A DNA stretch of 64,000 nucleotides from Gemmatimonadaceae bacterium (GCA_030835125.1 JAUQWM010000040.1:1-64000); one strand, 5' to 3'. Counted from the first letter of the stretch, positions 51,310 through 61,426 are shown. Notes: a model not told the origin generated them from the letters alone. Numbers and translations are program-made.

Positions 51310-54300
51310 ATGTATCAGGTCACCGCGCACGCCCCGACGGGCCTGCGCATCATGCGGCCCGCACTCGGCGTGCTCGCGTTCCTCCTCATCGCGGCCTGTG
51401 GAGAGTCGGATCGCCAGGCAGCGGGCCTCTCCGGACCAGCGCCCGCGCCGCAGATCCTCGATGGCGCACGAGAGGGCAATCCGCACTTCTTCTTCCTCCC
51501 GCCGCTCGTCCCGCAGCCGTCCTTCAGCGGAACGAGCGACGCCAACGCCTCGCCCCTGGTGGTCATCTGCGAGTGGGATGCGGCGAACGACGCCTGCACA
51601 CGCGTGATGGCGCAGTTCGCACGCGCCAACCGCGAACCCGATGAGGGGGAGGAGGACGATGACGTCATCGAGGGGATCCGGTACAACAAGCGAAAGGGGC
51701 GTTTCCACTTCAAGTGGGATACGGAAGAGTGCTCCTTCGGCCCGTGCCAACTCGACCCGGCGAAGACCTATCGAATCCGGGTCCTGGTCGGGTCCACCGA
51801 GCTCGGTCACGCGGATGTGGATGTCGTCGCGAACAAGAAGGAGCTGAAGAACGTCGAGACCGATGAGTTCATCGGCCTGGTCGAGGGCAAGAAACTGCCG
51901 ATCAAGTTCCGCATCGAAACCGGTGCGGTGGCCGTGGTGGCTCCGGGTGCGCCGGCGGTGGTCGGGAGTACGGGTGGTGAAGTGACCACGAACGACGGGG
52001 AGGTCTCGCTTCACTTCCCCCCGGGCGCCCTGCCGGGCGCCACGTCGATCACCGTCTCACCGATCACCGACACCCGTCCGCAGACGGGGCCGTGGTCCGA
52101 TCCGGTCGAGCTCGGGCCGGATGGCACGCAGTTCGCGCAGCCGGTGACCCTGACGCTGTCGTACGATGTGCGTCAGTTGCCTCCCGGCGTTCCTCCAGAG
52201 GCGCTTCGGCTGTCGACCTGGGTCGTCGACCACTGGGAAGAAGTCCCGGGGAGCACGCTCCACGTGGATGACGCCACGATCAGCGCACCGATCACGCACT
52301 TTTCCGGATACGCCCTGGCGATCTGGCCTAACGCGGCGCGCACGCCGACCGGGGCCACCCAGCTGTACGTCGGCCAGGGGACGACCTTCTCCGGGAGCAC
52401 GTACTACTACGACACGGTGCCCTATCAGGGGTGCTGGACCTACCGCGTCTGGGTGGGGTCGTCGTTCTCCGGGTACTGGTCGTACCAGACGCAATGTTAC
52501 ACCTACACCCACACGTACTCCTATCCGGTGAGCGGGTACGTGAGCTGGGCCTCGACCAACCCCGGTGTCGTCAGCGTCGGACCGCCGGGGTGGTCCCTGG
52601 CGAACAACGGGTTCACGACGTCGCCGGCGATGACCGCCGTGGCCCCGGGGTCGAGCGACATCATCGGTTCCTTCGGCAGTGTGCGTTCCACGGTGACCGT
52701 GACCGTGCTCCCGCAGCTCGTCTTCGATGTCTTCGGGACCGGGCTCTCCCCGGTCAGGACCTTCGGGTTCAACCAGGGCACGGGCCTGAACGTTCGCCTT
52801 CCGGCTCCACTCGCCAGCGACCTGGCCGTGTCGCTCGCGCACTCGAACACCGCGGTCGGCACCAGCAATCCGGGCCTCGTCATTCCGGCGGGCGCCACGC
52901 AGCACGGCGTCACGATCAGGGCACGGACCGAGGCAGGGGCAGACACGCTGGTCGGCACCGCCCCGGGCTTCGGCCCCGATACCCTCATCATCCTCACGGG
53001 GCCGGGACGCGTCACGGTCGCCGGCTGGCCGTCGTCCCTGGCCCACGGTGACTCGGCGAGGATCCGGATCCATCCCATGAACCCGGACAGTTCGATCATC
53101 GACAACGCCTGGTTCACCAGCTTTGCGCTGGGCTCGAACGGGCTGCTCGCGTTCAGTCGCAACGACGCGCCGATCACGAGCATTCCCGTGCCCGACGGCA
53201 CGTCGTCCACGCCGGACTTCTACGTGAAGGCGATCGGCACCGGCGCGGCAACCATGACGGTGTCCAACCCGCAGTACGTGACCGGGCCGTACGCAGTGAA
53301 CGTCTTGCCGCCGCCCTTCACGAGCATCAGCGTGCAACCCGACCCGGCGGGCGTGAAGCCGGGGCAGACGGTGCAGCTCACAGGCGCGGCGCTCGATGCC
53401 TCGCACCTGCCGGTGGCGGGAGTGGTCCTGGCCTGGACGTCGTCGAATACGGCGATCGCCACGGTGGACGCCAACGGCCTCGTTACCGGGATCGCCAACG
53501 GGAACGTCACGATCACGGCGTCGAACGGGGGCGTGGCCGGTTCCGCCACCGTGAAGGTGGGAACGCCATCGATCGCGCCGTCGCCCGGCTCGCTGACCAT
53601 CCAGGTCCAGCAGGGCCAGGTGAACCAGGCGCAGATCGCGATCAACAACGGCGGCACCGGCCTGCTCACGGGCCTCCAGGCCGGCACGTTCTCGAACTAC
53701 TTCAACGGCTCGCCGGCTCCCTGGGTGACCGCGACGTTCAACACGACGACCGCGCCGTCCATCCTGACGATCACCGCCGCGCCCGGGACGAACATCGGGC
53801 CGGGGGTGCACCAGCTGCGCTTCGACGTGTGGGGCGACGGCGTCCCGGCGTACACGTTCTACTCGATCAACATCACCGTCGTCGCGGCCGGCGTCACGCC
53901 GGTCAACGCGACCATCGCCCCGAGTCCGGGCAGCCTGGCATTCACGGTCGCGCAGGGCGAGTCGGCCTCCCGGCAGATCACCATCGGAAACACCGGCACC
54001 GATCCGCTGACGAACATCACGGCCGGTTCCTTCTCCAACTATTTCAATGGCGCACCCGCTCCGTGGGTGACCGCCAGCGTCTCCCCCACCACCGCGCCGG
54101 CGACGGTCACCGTGACGGCGGCACCGGACCTGACCGTCGGATTGGGCACGCACCAGTTGAGATTCGATGTCGCGTCACCGGGGGCCACGAACAGCCCGTA
54201 CACGTTCTACAGCATCAACGTCACCGTGACGGCGCCCGTCGTCCCGCCCTGGCTGGCGGGCGGCGGCAAGTCCACGTGTGCCCTGCGCACCGACAGGACC

Positions 54301-55029
54301 GCCGTCTGCTGGGGTGAGACGTCGTTCGGCGCAACGGCGGCGTCGTCAGGCACCTTCGCCACGATCGGCGGCGGATTCTTCCACTACTGCGGGATCCGGC
54401 CGGATCAGTCCCTGAACTGCTGGGGCTACAACAGCGACAACCGGGCGACGCCGCCAACGACCGGGACGTACGACCGCCTCAGCGTCGGCCCGGAACACAA
54501 CTGCGCGCTGCGCACCGACAACACCGCGGCCTGCTGGGGCTTCGGTGGCGACGGTCGGGCTTCCCCCCCGGCGGGAACGTACAAGCAGATCGGCGTGGGG
54601 TGGTACCACGGATGCGGCGTTCGATCGGACGACACCGTGGCGTGCTGGGGACAGAACGGCCAGGGGCAATCGACGGCACCGGCCGGCACGTTCAAGTCGG
54701 TGAGCGGGGGTGCATCGTTCACCTGCGGCATCCGCACGGACGACGCGCTGCAGTGCTGGGGAACGATTGCGTCTCCGCCGGCCGGGGCGTTCACGCAGGT
54801 GGCCAGTGCCAGCGCCGGGGCTCACGCGTGTGCGATCCGCCAGGACCGGACGATCGCCTGTTGGGGAGAGAACACCTTTGGTCAGGCGAACGCGCCGGCG
54901 GGTCAGTACCTGCAGGTCGTGACGAACTACCAGCAATCGTGCGCGGTCCGCAGCGACCGGGTGGTGGTGTGCTGGGGATCGGGCGCGACGGGGGCGACTT
55001 CGGTTCCGGCTGAACTCCAGAATCCGTAG
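51310..55029 (+). CDS. Giant lipoprotein with ZU5-like, Ig-like and RCC1-like repeats
   Basis: Surface lipoprotein of 1239 aa. Lipobox LLIAAC near residue 29 predicts lipid anchoring. Order: an acidic N-terminal domain; a ZU5-like segment (about 215-345, STGGEVTTNDGEVSLHFPPGAL); central beta domains; a BIG2-like Ig domain (about 675-755, ITASNGG); two tandem repeats of about 105 aa, each with APSPGSL and FSNYFNG; and finally about seven RCC1/BLIP-like blades (980-1230), each with CALRTD and a CWG motif. Probably cell-surface binding or adhesion. AGGGG supports the ATG; Met15 is an alternative. Confidence 0.85.
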   Translation: MYQVTAHAPTGLRIMRPALGVLAFLLIAACGESDRQAAGLSGPAPAPQILDGAREGNPHFFFLPPLVPQPSFSGTSDANASPLVVICEWDAANDACTRVMAQFARANREPDEGEEDDDVIEGIRYNKRKGRFHFKWDTEECSFGPCQLDPAKTYRIRVLVGSTELGHADVDVVANKKELKNVETDEFIGLVEGKKLPIKFRIETGAVAVVAPGAPAVVGSTGGEVTTNDGEVSLHFPPGALPGATSITVSPITDTRPQTGPWSDPVELGPDGTQFAQPVTLTLSYDVRQLPPGVPPEALRLSTWVVDHWEEVPGSTLHVDDATISAPITHFSGYALAIWPNAARTPTGATQLYVGQGTTFSGSTYYYDTVPYQGCWTYRVWVGSSFSGYWSYQTQCYTYTHTYSYPVSGYVSWASTNPGVVSVGPPGWSLANNGFTTSPAMTAVAPGSSDIIGSFGSVRSTVTVTVLPQLVFDVFGTGLSPVRTFGFNQGTGLNVRLPAPLASDLAVSLAHSNTAVGTSNPGLVIPAGATQHGVTIRARTEAGADTLVGTAPGFGPDTLIILTGPGRVTVAGWPSSLAHGDSARIRIHPMNPDSSIIDNAWFTSFALGSNGLLAFSRNDAPITSIPVPDGTSSTPDFYVKAIGTGAATMTVSNPQYVTGPYAVNVLPPPFTSISVQPDPAGVKPGQTVQLTGAALDASHLPVAGVVLAWTSSNTAIATVDANGLVTGIANGNVTITASNGGVAGSATVKVGTPSIAPSPGSLTIQVQQGQVNQAQIAINNGGTGLLTGLQAGTFSNYFNGSPAPWVTATFNTTTAPSILTITAAPGTNIGPGVHQLRFDVWGDGVPAYTFYSINITVVAAGVTPVNATIAPSPGSLAFTVAQGESASRQITIGNTGTDPLTNITAGSFSNYFNGAPAPWVTASVSPTTAPATVTVTAAPDLTVGLGTHQLRFDVASPGATNSPYTFYSINVTVTAPVVPPWLAGGGKSTCALRTDRTAVCWGETSFGATAASSGTFATIGGGFFHYCGIRPDQSLNCWGYNSDNRATPPTTGTYDRLSVGPEHNCALRTDNTAACWGFGGDGRASPPAGTYKQIGVGWYHGCGVRSDDTVACWGQNGQGQSTAPAGTFKSVSGGASFTCGIRTDDALQCWGTIASPPAGAFTQVASASAGAHACAIRQDRTIACWGENTFGQANAPAGQYLQVVTNYQQSCAVRSDRVVVCWGSGATGATSVPAELQNP

Positions 55030-55052
55030 CCCCGACACGGCGATGGAGTGAC

Positions 55053-55087
55053 GAAAGAGGGCGAGGCTGGAGGCCTCGCCCTCTTTC
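55053..55087. terminator. Strong bidirectional terminator
   Basis: A perfect stem of about 15 bp (arms GAAAGAGGGCGAGG and CCTCGCCCTCTTTC plus one inner pair) between the convergent lipoprotein and anti-sigma genes. Short T-rich ends on both strands fit bidirectional termination. Confidence 0.8.
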
Positions 55088-55102
55088 CGTTTCCGTCCGT
55101 TC

Positions 55103-55975
55103 CTACTCGCCGCCCAGGTGACGCAACAGGTTGTCGACGGCGATGAGGACACCCGGCCAGTCGGGCGATCGCTGCTGGGCGCGCTGCTCGAACTCGCGGG
55201 CCAGGGACGTGGCCGAAGCATCGACCTGCGTTGCCGCACCGACGATGGTCCTGACCGTCGAGCGGGAGAGGAACGCCGAGTCACCCGTTGCCGCGGCGAT
55301 GCGGGCGGCCTGGAGCATCGCTCCCAGCCTCAAGGGACGTTGGCCGACCACCTGCTCGGCAAGCGATATCGCCGAGAGGACGGCGCGATCGGTGGGGATC
55401 GCATTCAAGTCGCCGAGCGCGCGCCATGCCGATGCGGCGATGCCGCCGCCGGGGAAGCTCTCCAGTTGCGCGGCTGCGTCGAGCGCGGTGATGGCGCTGT
55501 TCGTATCGGCGCGCTCTCGCTGGGCCTCGAACGTGGCCAGGGTGGCACCCAGGCACACCGCCCGAGCACTGGCCACCCGGGCCGGGTCCGTCGCCCCGCG
55601 AGCCACCCGCCACACCGGCTCGCCGAGAATGCGAGCGGCGCCGGAATCCGCCAGGGCGAGGCTGGCGACCAGGACCCCCGGCTCCGGCAATTCGCCGCGA
55701 CCTCGTCGCATGAGGGTGGCACTGACGGCGATGACAAGGACTGCGGCTGCGGCAAGGCCGATCCAGGTGCCCGTTCGCGGCGCGGCTGACCACCGGCGGT
55801 CACCGAGCGACACGGCCGCCGACTCGGGCGGGAGCGCGGCCAGCACGTCCGCGAACAGCGCGCGCGCGTCGGGAGACGCCTCGATCTCGGCGAGCAACCG
55901 CCGCCGTTCGTCAGGCGACAGCCGTCCCTCGATCAACGCCGACAGGCGCTCGGGATCCAGGTCAGAAGCGCTCAT
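55103..55975 (-). CDS. Putative anti-sigma factor, membrane-anchored
   Basis: Protein of 290 aa. The first 60 residues (LSALIEGRLSPDERRRLLAEIEASPDARALF) resemble the helical anti-sigma domain, without the zinc Cys/His residues. One membrane helix (about 76-97, WIGLAAAAVLVIAVSATLM) is followed by an outer part of about 190 residues with tetratricopeptide-like helices. It lies 70 bp after the sigma factor gene on the same strand, the usual arrangement. The ATG at 55975 is chosen over the much longer frame because the upstream part overlaps the sigma gene. Confidence 0.72.
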   Translation of the reverse strand: MSASDLDPERLSALIEGRLSPDERRRLLAEIEASPDARALFADVLAALPPESAAVSLGDRRWSAAPRTGTWIGLAAAAVLVIAVSATLMRRGRGELPEPGVLVASLALADSGAARILGEPVWRVARGATDPARVASARAVCLGATLATFEAQRERADTNSAITALDAAAQLESFPGGGIAASAWRALGDLNAIPTDRAVLSAISLAEQVVGQRPLRLGAMLQAARIAAATGDSAFLSRSTVRTIVGAATQVDASATSLAREFEQRAQQRSPDWPGVLIAVDNLLRHLGGE

Positions 55976-56045
55976 GACCACACAGGCGAGTTGTCCCCAC
56001 ACCACGTTAGATGAACCGGTCGCACGTTTCTCCCGGTGACGGCGG

Positions 56046-56825
56046 TCACGACACTGGCTCGTCGAGGATTTCCTGCAGCATGCCGGCCTCGACACCGCTC
56101 GCGGCGAGCGCCTGCCGCAGCCCCGCCAGGAGCCGGTCGAGACGACGATACAACGGTTTCTGCTCGATGCGCAGTCCACGCGCGATGTCCGCGATGCTGA
56201 GGTTCTCCCAGAACCGCAGCCGGAGGATGAGGCGATCGTCGTCAGGCAGCGTCCCGATCGCGTCCTCGACGCGGCGTCGCAACGACTCGCGATGGGCGTC
56301 GTTCTCCCGGAACGCGAGCGGCGCGTCAGCCGAACCCGCGTCGGTGACGGTCTCGAGTGACTCGGCGCCGACCTCAACCGGACGCAGGGGTTGGCGCGCG
56401 GGGAGGCTGGCGAGGAGTGCCGCGAGATCGCGGTCGGACTGCGTCGTGAGGCCGGCGGTCCGGAGCAACTCGCCCGCCTGCTGGAGCGGATAGCCGTTGC
56501 GACGGACGAGGGTCTCCAGCCGGATGGCGACGTCGCCCAGCCGACGCGCGGTGGCCGAGGGGCGCCACCGGCCCCAGCGCTGGACGCGGTAGTCGCGCAC
56601 GAGCATCGCGACGACGACGGTGAGGTAGGTGCTGATGGAACTCTCGCCGCGGAACTTGCGGAGGGTGGCGTAGTCGTCCTCGATCAGCTTGAGCTTGACC
56701 CAGGAGGTGAGGTCGGCGATGTCGTCCGGCGTGAAGCCGTAGCGACGGGCGACGGCGCTGGTGGCCCGCTCGACCACGGGCAGGTGCTGCAGGAAGGTGG
56801 ATTCCAGGTCGGCGGCGACGGCCAT
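56046..56825 (-). CDS. ECF-like RNA polymerase sigma factor
   Basis: Sigma-70 family protein of 259 aa, longer than most ECF factors. Region 2: DDIADLTSWVKLKLIEDDYATLRKFRGESSISTYL, in part RKFRGESSISTYLTVV. A linker of about 80 residues follows. Region 4: LPDDDRLILRLRFWENLSIADIARGLRI with a helix-turn-helix. It is followed by the anti-sigma gene and preceded after 54 bp by an unknown gene on the same strand, perhaps its target or partner. Confidence 0.88.
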   Translation of the reverse strand: MAVAADLESTFLQHLPVVERATSAVARRYGFTPDDIADLTSWVKLKLIEDDYATLRKFRGESSISTYLTVVVAMLVRDYRVQRWGRWRPSATARRLGDVAIRLETLVRRNGYPLQQAGELLRTAGLTTQSDRDLAALLASLPARQPLRPVEVGAESLETVTDAGSADAPLAFRENDAHRESLRRRVEDAIGTLPDDDRLILRLRFWENLSIADIARGLRIEQKPLYRRLDRLLAGLRQALAASGVEAGMLQEILDEPVS

Positions 56826-56879
56826 GCAGTCGTGGATGCTCTCGTCAGGCGCCGTAAGGCGTACGTCGGATGCCGGCGG

Positions 56880-57731
56880 TCAGCACGCCGGCTCGCCGGG
56901 TGGGCAACCGCCACCCAGGGTGCAGGTGTACGGGTCGATAAAGCGAGGTCCCGCACCTTCCGGTGAGCCGAAGCTGATGTCTCCGCAGTCCTGGTGGTCG
57001 GGAAGGTCGGGCGGCCCGGCGATGGTCTCCGCGATGATGGGGCGCGGCCCAGTGGAGCTGACCTTGCCCTGCAGCAGCGCATGATACGCCTGCGGGTGTT
57101 CCCAGGTGTCCCCCGCGACGTGCTCGTACAACATGCCCTGCAGGTCCTTCGGCCGGATATTGAGGAGCGTGATCCGGATCTCGTCATGCTGGTCCGGCCT
57201 GAGCCGGATTCCCTTGATCCGCAGATTCCACTTGTGGTCTTCCTTCACGTCGAAGATCACCGTACAAAGGCCTGCGAAGTCGCTGGTGGGATTGTAGTCG
57301 CCCGGGGTGGAGGGCTTCGGGGTCCTGAGCTTGGCTTTGCTTCCCGAGGCAAAGAACGGAGTGGTCGGTATCGGGAGCACGACGCGAGCGGCGAGGTTGC
57401 GGGGCGAGACGCCGTCCAGGCATTCGATCGCGACGGGCAAGTTCGGTTCGTGGAACGACGAGACCCGGGCGACGAACTCGGGCAGCTTCTGCTCGCCGTG
57501 CACCGCCACGTCACTCAGGTCAATCTCGTCGGACAGTTCCTCGAGTTGCAGCTGCCGAAACTCCAATCTGCCTGACACGGTGGACGACGGTGGACAGACG
57601 ACCATCGGGCAGTGGACGTGGCCATGCTGTGCCGAACGGGGCATGAGGACGTAGAGGCCCTTCCGGTCATGCTGGCGCGGAACAAGCATGCACAACCCGC
57701 CCAACTCGACTCGCAGTCGTTTCAGAGGCAT
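56880..57731 (-). CDS. Uncharacterised protein upstream of the sigma factor
   Basis: Not recognised. 283 aa from the ATG at 57731 (MPLKRLRVELGGLCMLVPR). It looks globular and cytoplasmic, without a signal peptide or membrane helix. It contains short Cys/His-bearing stretches (HGHVHCPMVVCPP near residue 40) and a Cys-rich end (CTLGGGCPPGEPAC). The frame is open a further 73 codons upstream, but that part is Arg-rich and of low quality. Same strand as the sigma/anti-sigma pair, 54 bp before it, so probably one operon. Confidence 0.6.
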   Translation of the reverse strand: MPLKRLRVELGGLCMLVPRQHDRKGLYVLMPRSAQHGHVHCPMVVCPPSSTVSGRLEFRQLQLEELSDEIDLSDVAVHGEQKLPEFVARVSSFHEPNLPVAIECLDGVSPRNLAARVVLPIPTTPFFASGSKAKLRTPKPSTPGDYNPTSDFAGLCTVIFDVKEDHKWNLRIKGIRLRPDQHDEIRITLLNIRPKDLQGMLYEHVAGDTWEHPQAYHALLQGKVSSTGPRPIIAETIAGPPDLPDHQDCGDISFGSPEGAGPRFIDPYTCTLGGGCPPGEPAC

Positions 57732-57938
57732 ATCGTTGAGCCCTCGCGGATGGTACGTGCTGGCGAAAATGAGCCCAGCGACGATCGAAACGAAGGTGCG
57801 GCGGACCGCAGCGGAGGCACGCAGGCGGCGAACGTACTCCGCCCCGGGTTTTCTGGCAACGGCGCGCCACCGTCCTTCCCCTGCCGCGCGGTCTCCCGAT
57901 CGCCTAGCCTTCCCGTTGTCTCGTTTGGGGAGACTGTT

Positions 57939-59312
57939 TTGGCATCGCACCCGCCCGTCTCACACGACGGAATCGACTGGGAGGGCGCGCTCTGGGAGTG
58001 TATCGCGCACCTCCAGGCGCTCATCCGCATGGACACCGTCAACCCCCCGGGACGGGAGATCGGCGTCGCCCGGTACCTCGATGACGTGCTACGCGGCGCG
58101 GGGATCGAGACGACGCTGATGGAGCCGGCCCCCGGCCGCGCGGCGCTCGTGGCCCGGCTCAAGGGTAACCGCAGCAAGCGACCCGTCCTGATGATGGCGC
58201 ACATGGACGTCGTGGGCGTCGAGCGGGAGCACTGGAAGACCAACCCCTTCGGTGGCGAGATCCTCGACGGCTACCTCTATGGCCGCGGCGCCATCGACGA
58301 CAAGGGCATGCTTGCCGTGAACCTCCAGGTCATGCTGCTGCTCCAGCACCACCTGGTCCGCGCGGGACGGATCCTCGACCGCGACGTCATCTTCGTCGCG
58401 ACCTCGGACGAGGAGGCCGGCGGCGAGGTCGGCATCGACTGGGTCATCGCCAATCACCCGGCCATCCTCGAGGCGGAGTACGCCCTCAATGAAGGCGGCC
58501 GCGTGCGCGAGGTCGACGGCCGTCCCCTCTACGCGGCCGTCCAGTGCGGTGAAAAAGTCCCGCACAACCTGCGCCTCCTCGCGACCGGTTCGCCCGGCCA
58601 CGCCGCCATCCCGCTTCCCGATAACGCCATCGTCCGGCTCGGCCGCGCGCTGGCGGCCGTCGGCGCGCATCGGGAGCCGCTCGAGCTCGGGCCCATCACG
58701 GAGCGCTTCTTTGCCGGCATGGCGTCGCTGTGGCCCGATGCGGTATTGCGCCAGGCGTTCAGTGACGTCTCGTCAGGCGACCCCGCGCGGCGCGGGCGCG
58801 GCGCGACGGTCCTGGAGTCGCACCCGGTCTTCAACGCGGTGCTGCGGAACGGCATCTCGCCCACGATGGTCAGCGCCGGCATCCGGGCCAACGTCATCCC
58901 CGGCGAGGCCAGCGCCACCCTCAACGTCCGCCTGCTCCCGGGCCAGTCCATCGACGACCTGGTCGCCAGGCTGCACGCCGCGATCGGCGACGACGGGGTG
59001 CGAATCGTCGTGGAGTCGCGCGGCGAGGAAGCGCCCCCGTCTCCCGACGACACCGGGATGTTCGTGGCCATTCGCGATGCCGTGGCGGCCCTCGCGCCAG
59101 GAGTCCCCGCGCTCCCCTTCCTCAGCACCGGGGCCACCGAAAGCGCTCCCCTGCGGCGCGCGGGCGTCCGCGCGTACGGCCTGCTCCCGTTCCCCCTCAC
59201 CGAGGAGGACGAGGGGCGGATGCACGGCCACGACGAGCGGGTGTCGGTGTCCTCGCTCGAGTTCGCGGTGCGCCTGACGTGGCAGGTCATGACGCGCATC
59301 GGCACGGCCTGA
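57939..59312 (+). CDS. M20-family zinc peptidase
   Basis: Cytoplasmic metallopeptidase (457 aa) of the ArgE/DapE/CPG2 type. Metal ligands: His88 in MAHMDVVG, Asp120 in GAIDDKG, GluGlu 158-159 in SDEEAGG, and a late His (HGHDERV). A dimerisation domain (about 200-340) is inserted. TTG start with GGGGAG (57927-57932) 6 bp upstream; the longer frame lacks the family start. Could hydrolyse dipeptides or N-acyl amino acids. The SDR gene follows 2 bp after its stop. Confidence 0.9.
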   Translation: MASHPPVSHDGIDWEGALWECIAHLQALIRMDTVNPPGREIGVARYLDDVLRGAGIETTLMEPAPGRAALVARLKGNRSKRPVLMMAHMDVVGVEREHWKTNPFGGEILDGYLYGRGAIDDKGMLAVNLQVMLLLQHHLVRAGRILDRDVIFVATSDEEAGGEVGIDWVIANHPAILEAEYALNEGGRVREVDGRPLYAAVQCGEKVPHNLRLLATGSPGHAAIPLPDNAIVRLGRALAAVGAHREPLELGPITERFFAGMASLWPDAVLRQAFSDVSSGDPARRGRGATVLESHPVFNAVLRNGISPTMVSAGIRANVIPGEASATLNVRLLPGQSIDDLVARLHAAIGDDGVRIVVESRGEEAPPSPDDTGMFVAIRDAVAALAPGVPALPFLSTGATESAPLRRAGVRAYGLLPFPLTEEDEGRMHGHDERVSVSSLEFAVRLTWQVMTRIGTA

Positions 59313-59314
59313 CG

Positions 59315-60028
59315 ATGCCCGGTCGTCCCGTCGCCGTCGTCACGGGTGCCTCACGCGGCATCGGGCGTGCCATCGCGATCCGCCTGGCGCCGACCCACGA
59401 GATCGTCGCGGTCGCGCGGGACGCGGCCCGGCTCGACTCCCTCGCCGCCGAGATCACGGCGCTCGGCGGAACCTGCCGGCCCGCGATCGTCGACCTCGCC
59501 CGCCCCGACGCGATCCACCGGGCCCTCGACGGCGTGGAGGCGGACGTGCTGGTGAACAATGCCGGCGTCATCACGAAGAAGCCGATGCTGGAGTTCACGC
59601 CTGACGAATGGCACCGCATGGTGGACGTCAACCTGAACGCCCTCTTCCACGTGACCCGCCAGCTGCTGCCGGGAATGATCCGCGCCGGACGCGGCCACAT
59701 CGTCAACATCGCGTCCATCGCGGGGCGCAGCGCGTTCCCAGGAGGGACGGGATACGTCGCGACCAAGCACGCGGTCCTGGGCTTCACCGAGTCGCTGATG
59801 CTCGAGGTGCGCCAGCATGGCGTGAAGGTCTCCGTGGTCATGCCGGGCTCCGTCGCGACGGGCTTCTTCGAGCCGGGCGCCGACATGAGCTGGATGCTCA
59901 GGCCGGAGGATGTCGCCGACGTCGTGGCCGGCATCCTCGACACCCCCCAGTGGGCGCTGACCTACCAGGTCGAGGTCCGCGCGTCCAACCCGCGGAAGCA
60001 GGGACCCGGGGGGCAGGCTCCCGCCTGA
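59315..60028 (+). CDS. Short-chain dehydrogenase/reductase
   Basis: SDR of 237 aa. TGASRGIG at 10-17 binds NAD(P), NNAG near residue 84, and the catalytic Ser134-Tyr147-Lys151 is complete (TGYVATK). Resembles FabG-like and other classical SDRs; substrate unknown. It lies 2 bp after the M20 gene, suggesting co-transcription, and 25 bp before the histidine kinase. Confidence 0.9.
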   Translation: MPGRPVAVVTGASRGIGRAIAIRLAPTHEIVAVARDAARLDSLAAEITALGGTCRPAIVDLARPDAIHRALDGVEADVLVNNAGVITKKPMLEFTPDEWHRMVDVNLNALFHVTRQLLPGMIRAGRGHIVNIASIAGRSAFPGGTGYVATKHAVLGFTESLMLEVRQHGVKVSVVMPGSVATGFFEPGADMSWMLRPEDVADVVAGILDTPQWALTYQVEVRASNPRKQGPGGQAPA

Positions 60029-60053
60029 CGCTCCCGTCCCGTAGTATTGTGCC

Positions 60054-61412
60054 GTGCAAAAACCCACGCGGATCCTCACGCACCAGCGCTTTGCGACCCG
60101 GGGCGAGACTCCGGATTCGGCGGTTCGGGAGTTGCTGGCGGTGCGCGAGATCGCGCATGCCTTCCTGCACGCCGACCGGCCCGAGGAAGTCTTCCAGTTC
60201 GCGCTCGACCGCGTCAGCCCGCTCGTCGGCGCCACGTTCGCGTCGATCTACCTGGTGGACGGCTCTTCGGAACTCATGCGACTGGCGGCGTCGCACAACT
60301 GGCCGGAGCAATACCGCCCATGGCTCGGGCAGATGCGCGTCCGGCTCGGCTTCGGTCCCAGCGGCGAGGCGGCCGCGGAGCGCCGCGTGATCGAGGTCCC
60401 CGACGTCATGTCGGACGCGGATCTCGACGACTGGCGTGAGGTGGCGACCGAACTCGGGTTTCGTTCCCTCGTGGCCTTGCCGCTGCACACGGGGAACCGC
60501 ATGGTGGGCACGGTCACGTTCTACTATGCCGACCCCGGAGCGCGAAGCGCCGAGTCGCGGAGCCTGCTCCGGATCGTGGCCGACCAGATGGCGGCGACCG
60601 CGGAGAAGGCGTCGCTCATGGACGAGATGCGCCGCGCGAACGTGGCGCTGACCGAGGCGAACGAGGAGCTCGAGCGCCAGTACACCGCCGTCATCGAGGC
60701 GCGACGGGTGAAGGACGAGTTCCTCGCCAACATCTCGCACGAACTGCGCACGCCGCTCACCGCGGTGCTCGGCTACATCGCGCTGCTGCAGGAGGAGTTG
60801 TCGGGTCCGCTCACCGCCGGGCAGCGCAACGACCTCGCCCAGGTGAAACGGGCCAGCGAGCGGCTGCTGGAACTCATCGAGGACCTGCTGGACCTGACGG
60901 TCCTGAAGCGCGGCGTACCGGACCTCGCGCTCGAGGACATCGACATCATGGCGCTGCTCGGGGACGTGCTGGAGTCGACTCCCGGCCGTCAGGGCGGGGT
61001 GGACGCATGCCTGCTGCGTCCCGAGGCGCCCCTGCCGACGGTCCGGTCCGACCGCAAGAAGCTCAGCCGACTGCTCGGCACCCTGGTGGGTAACGCCTAC
61101 AAGTTCACGCATGCCGGCGTGGTGACGGCTGGGGCCGAGGTGCACGGCAACCGGGTCTTTGTCCGGGTGATCGACACCGGGATCGGGATTCCCGCCGACG
61201 CGCAACGTGTCATCTTTGAGGAGTTCCGGCAGGTGGACGGATCGGTGACCCGACGCTATGGCGGCTCCGGCCTCGGACTCACCCTGGCGCGACAGCTCGC
61301 GCGCCTTCTGGGTGGGGACATCGAGGTGGACTCAACGCCCGGCACGGGCTCGACGTTCACGGTGGACCTGCCCCTGGGCCAGCCGGGACCGGTCACCCGC
61401 CCGCGTACCTAA
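60054..61412 (+). CDS. GAF-domain sensor histidine kinase
   Basis: Soluble histidine kinase (452 aa). A GAF domain spans about 25-190. The H box is KDEFLANISHELRTPL with His229, and the ATPase has the N region, VIDTGIGIP (G1) and YGGSGLGLTLA (G2). There is no membrane segment, so it senses an internal signal. No response regulator gene is nearby, making it an orphan in this window. GTG start. Confidence 0.9.
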   Translation: MQKPTRILTHQRFATRGETPDSAVRELLAVREIAHAFLHADRPEEVFQFALDRVSPLVGATFASIYLVDGSSELMRLAASHNWPEQYRPWLGQMRVRLGFGPSGEAAAERRVIEVPDVMSDADLDDWREVATELGFRSLVALPLHTGNRMVGTVTFYYADPGARSAESRSLLRIVADQMAATAEKASLMDEMRRANVALTEANEELERQYTAVIEARRVKDEFLANISHELRTPLTAVLGYIALLQEELSGPLTAGQRNDLAQVKRASERLLELIEDLLDLTVLKRGVPDLALEDIDIMALLGDVLESTPGRQGGVDACLLRPEAPLPTVRSDRKKLSRLLGTLVGNAYKFTHAGVVTAGAEVHGNRVFVRVIDTGIGIPADAQRVIFEEFRQVDGSVTRRYGGSGLGLTLARQLARLLGGDIEVDSTPGTGSTFTVDLPLGQPGPVTRPRT

Positions 61413-61426
61413 CGACAACCACGACC

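Noticed and set aside
52057-54153. 698-aa minus-strand open frame
   Set aside because: Antisense to the large lipoprotein, whose repeats and motifs are in the plus frame.
55976-56377. N-terminal 134 residues of the long frame of the anti-sigma gene
   Set aside because: They overlap the sigma factor gene and are Ser/Arg-rich low-quality sequence; the ATG at 55975 gives a clean domain.
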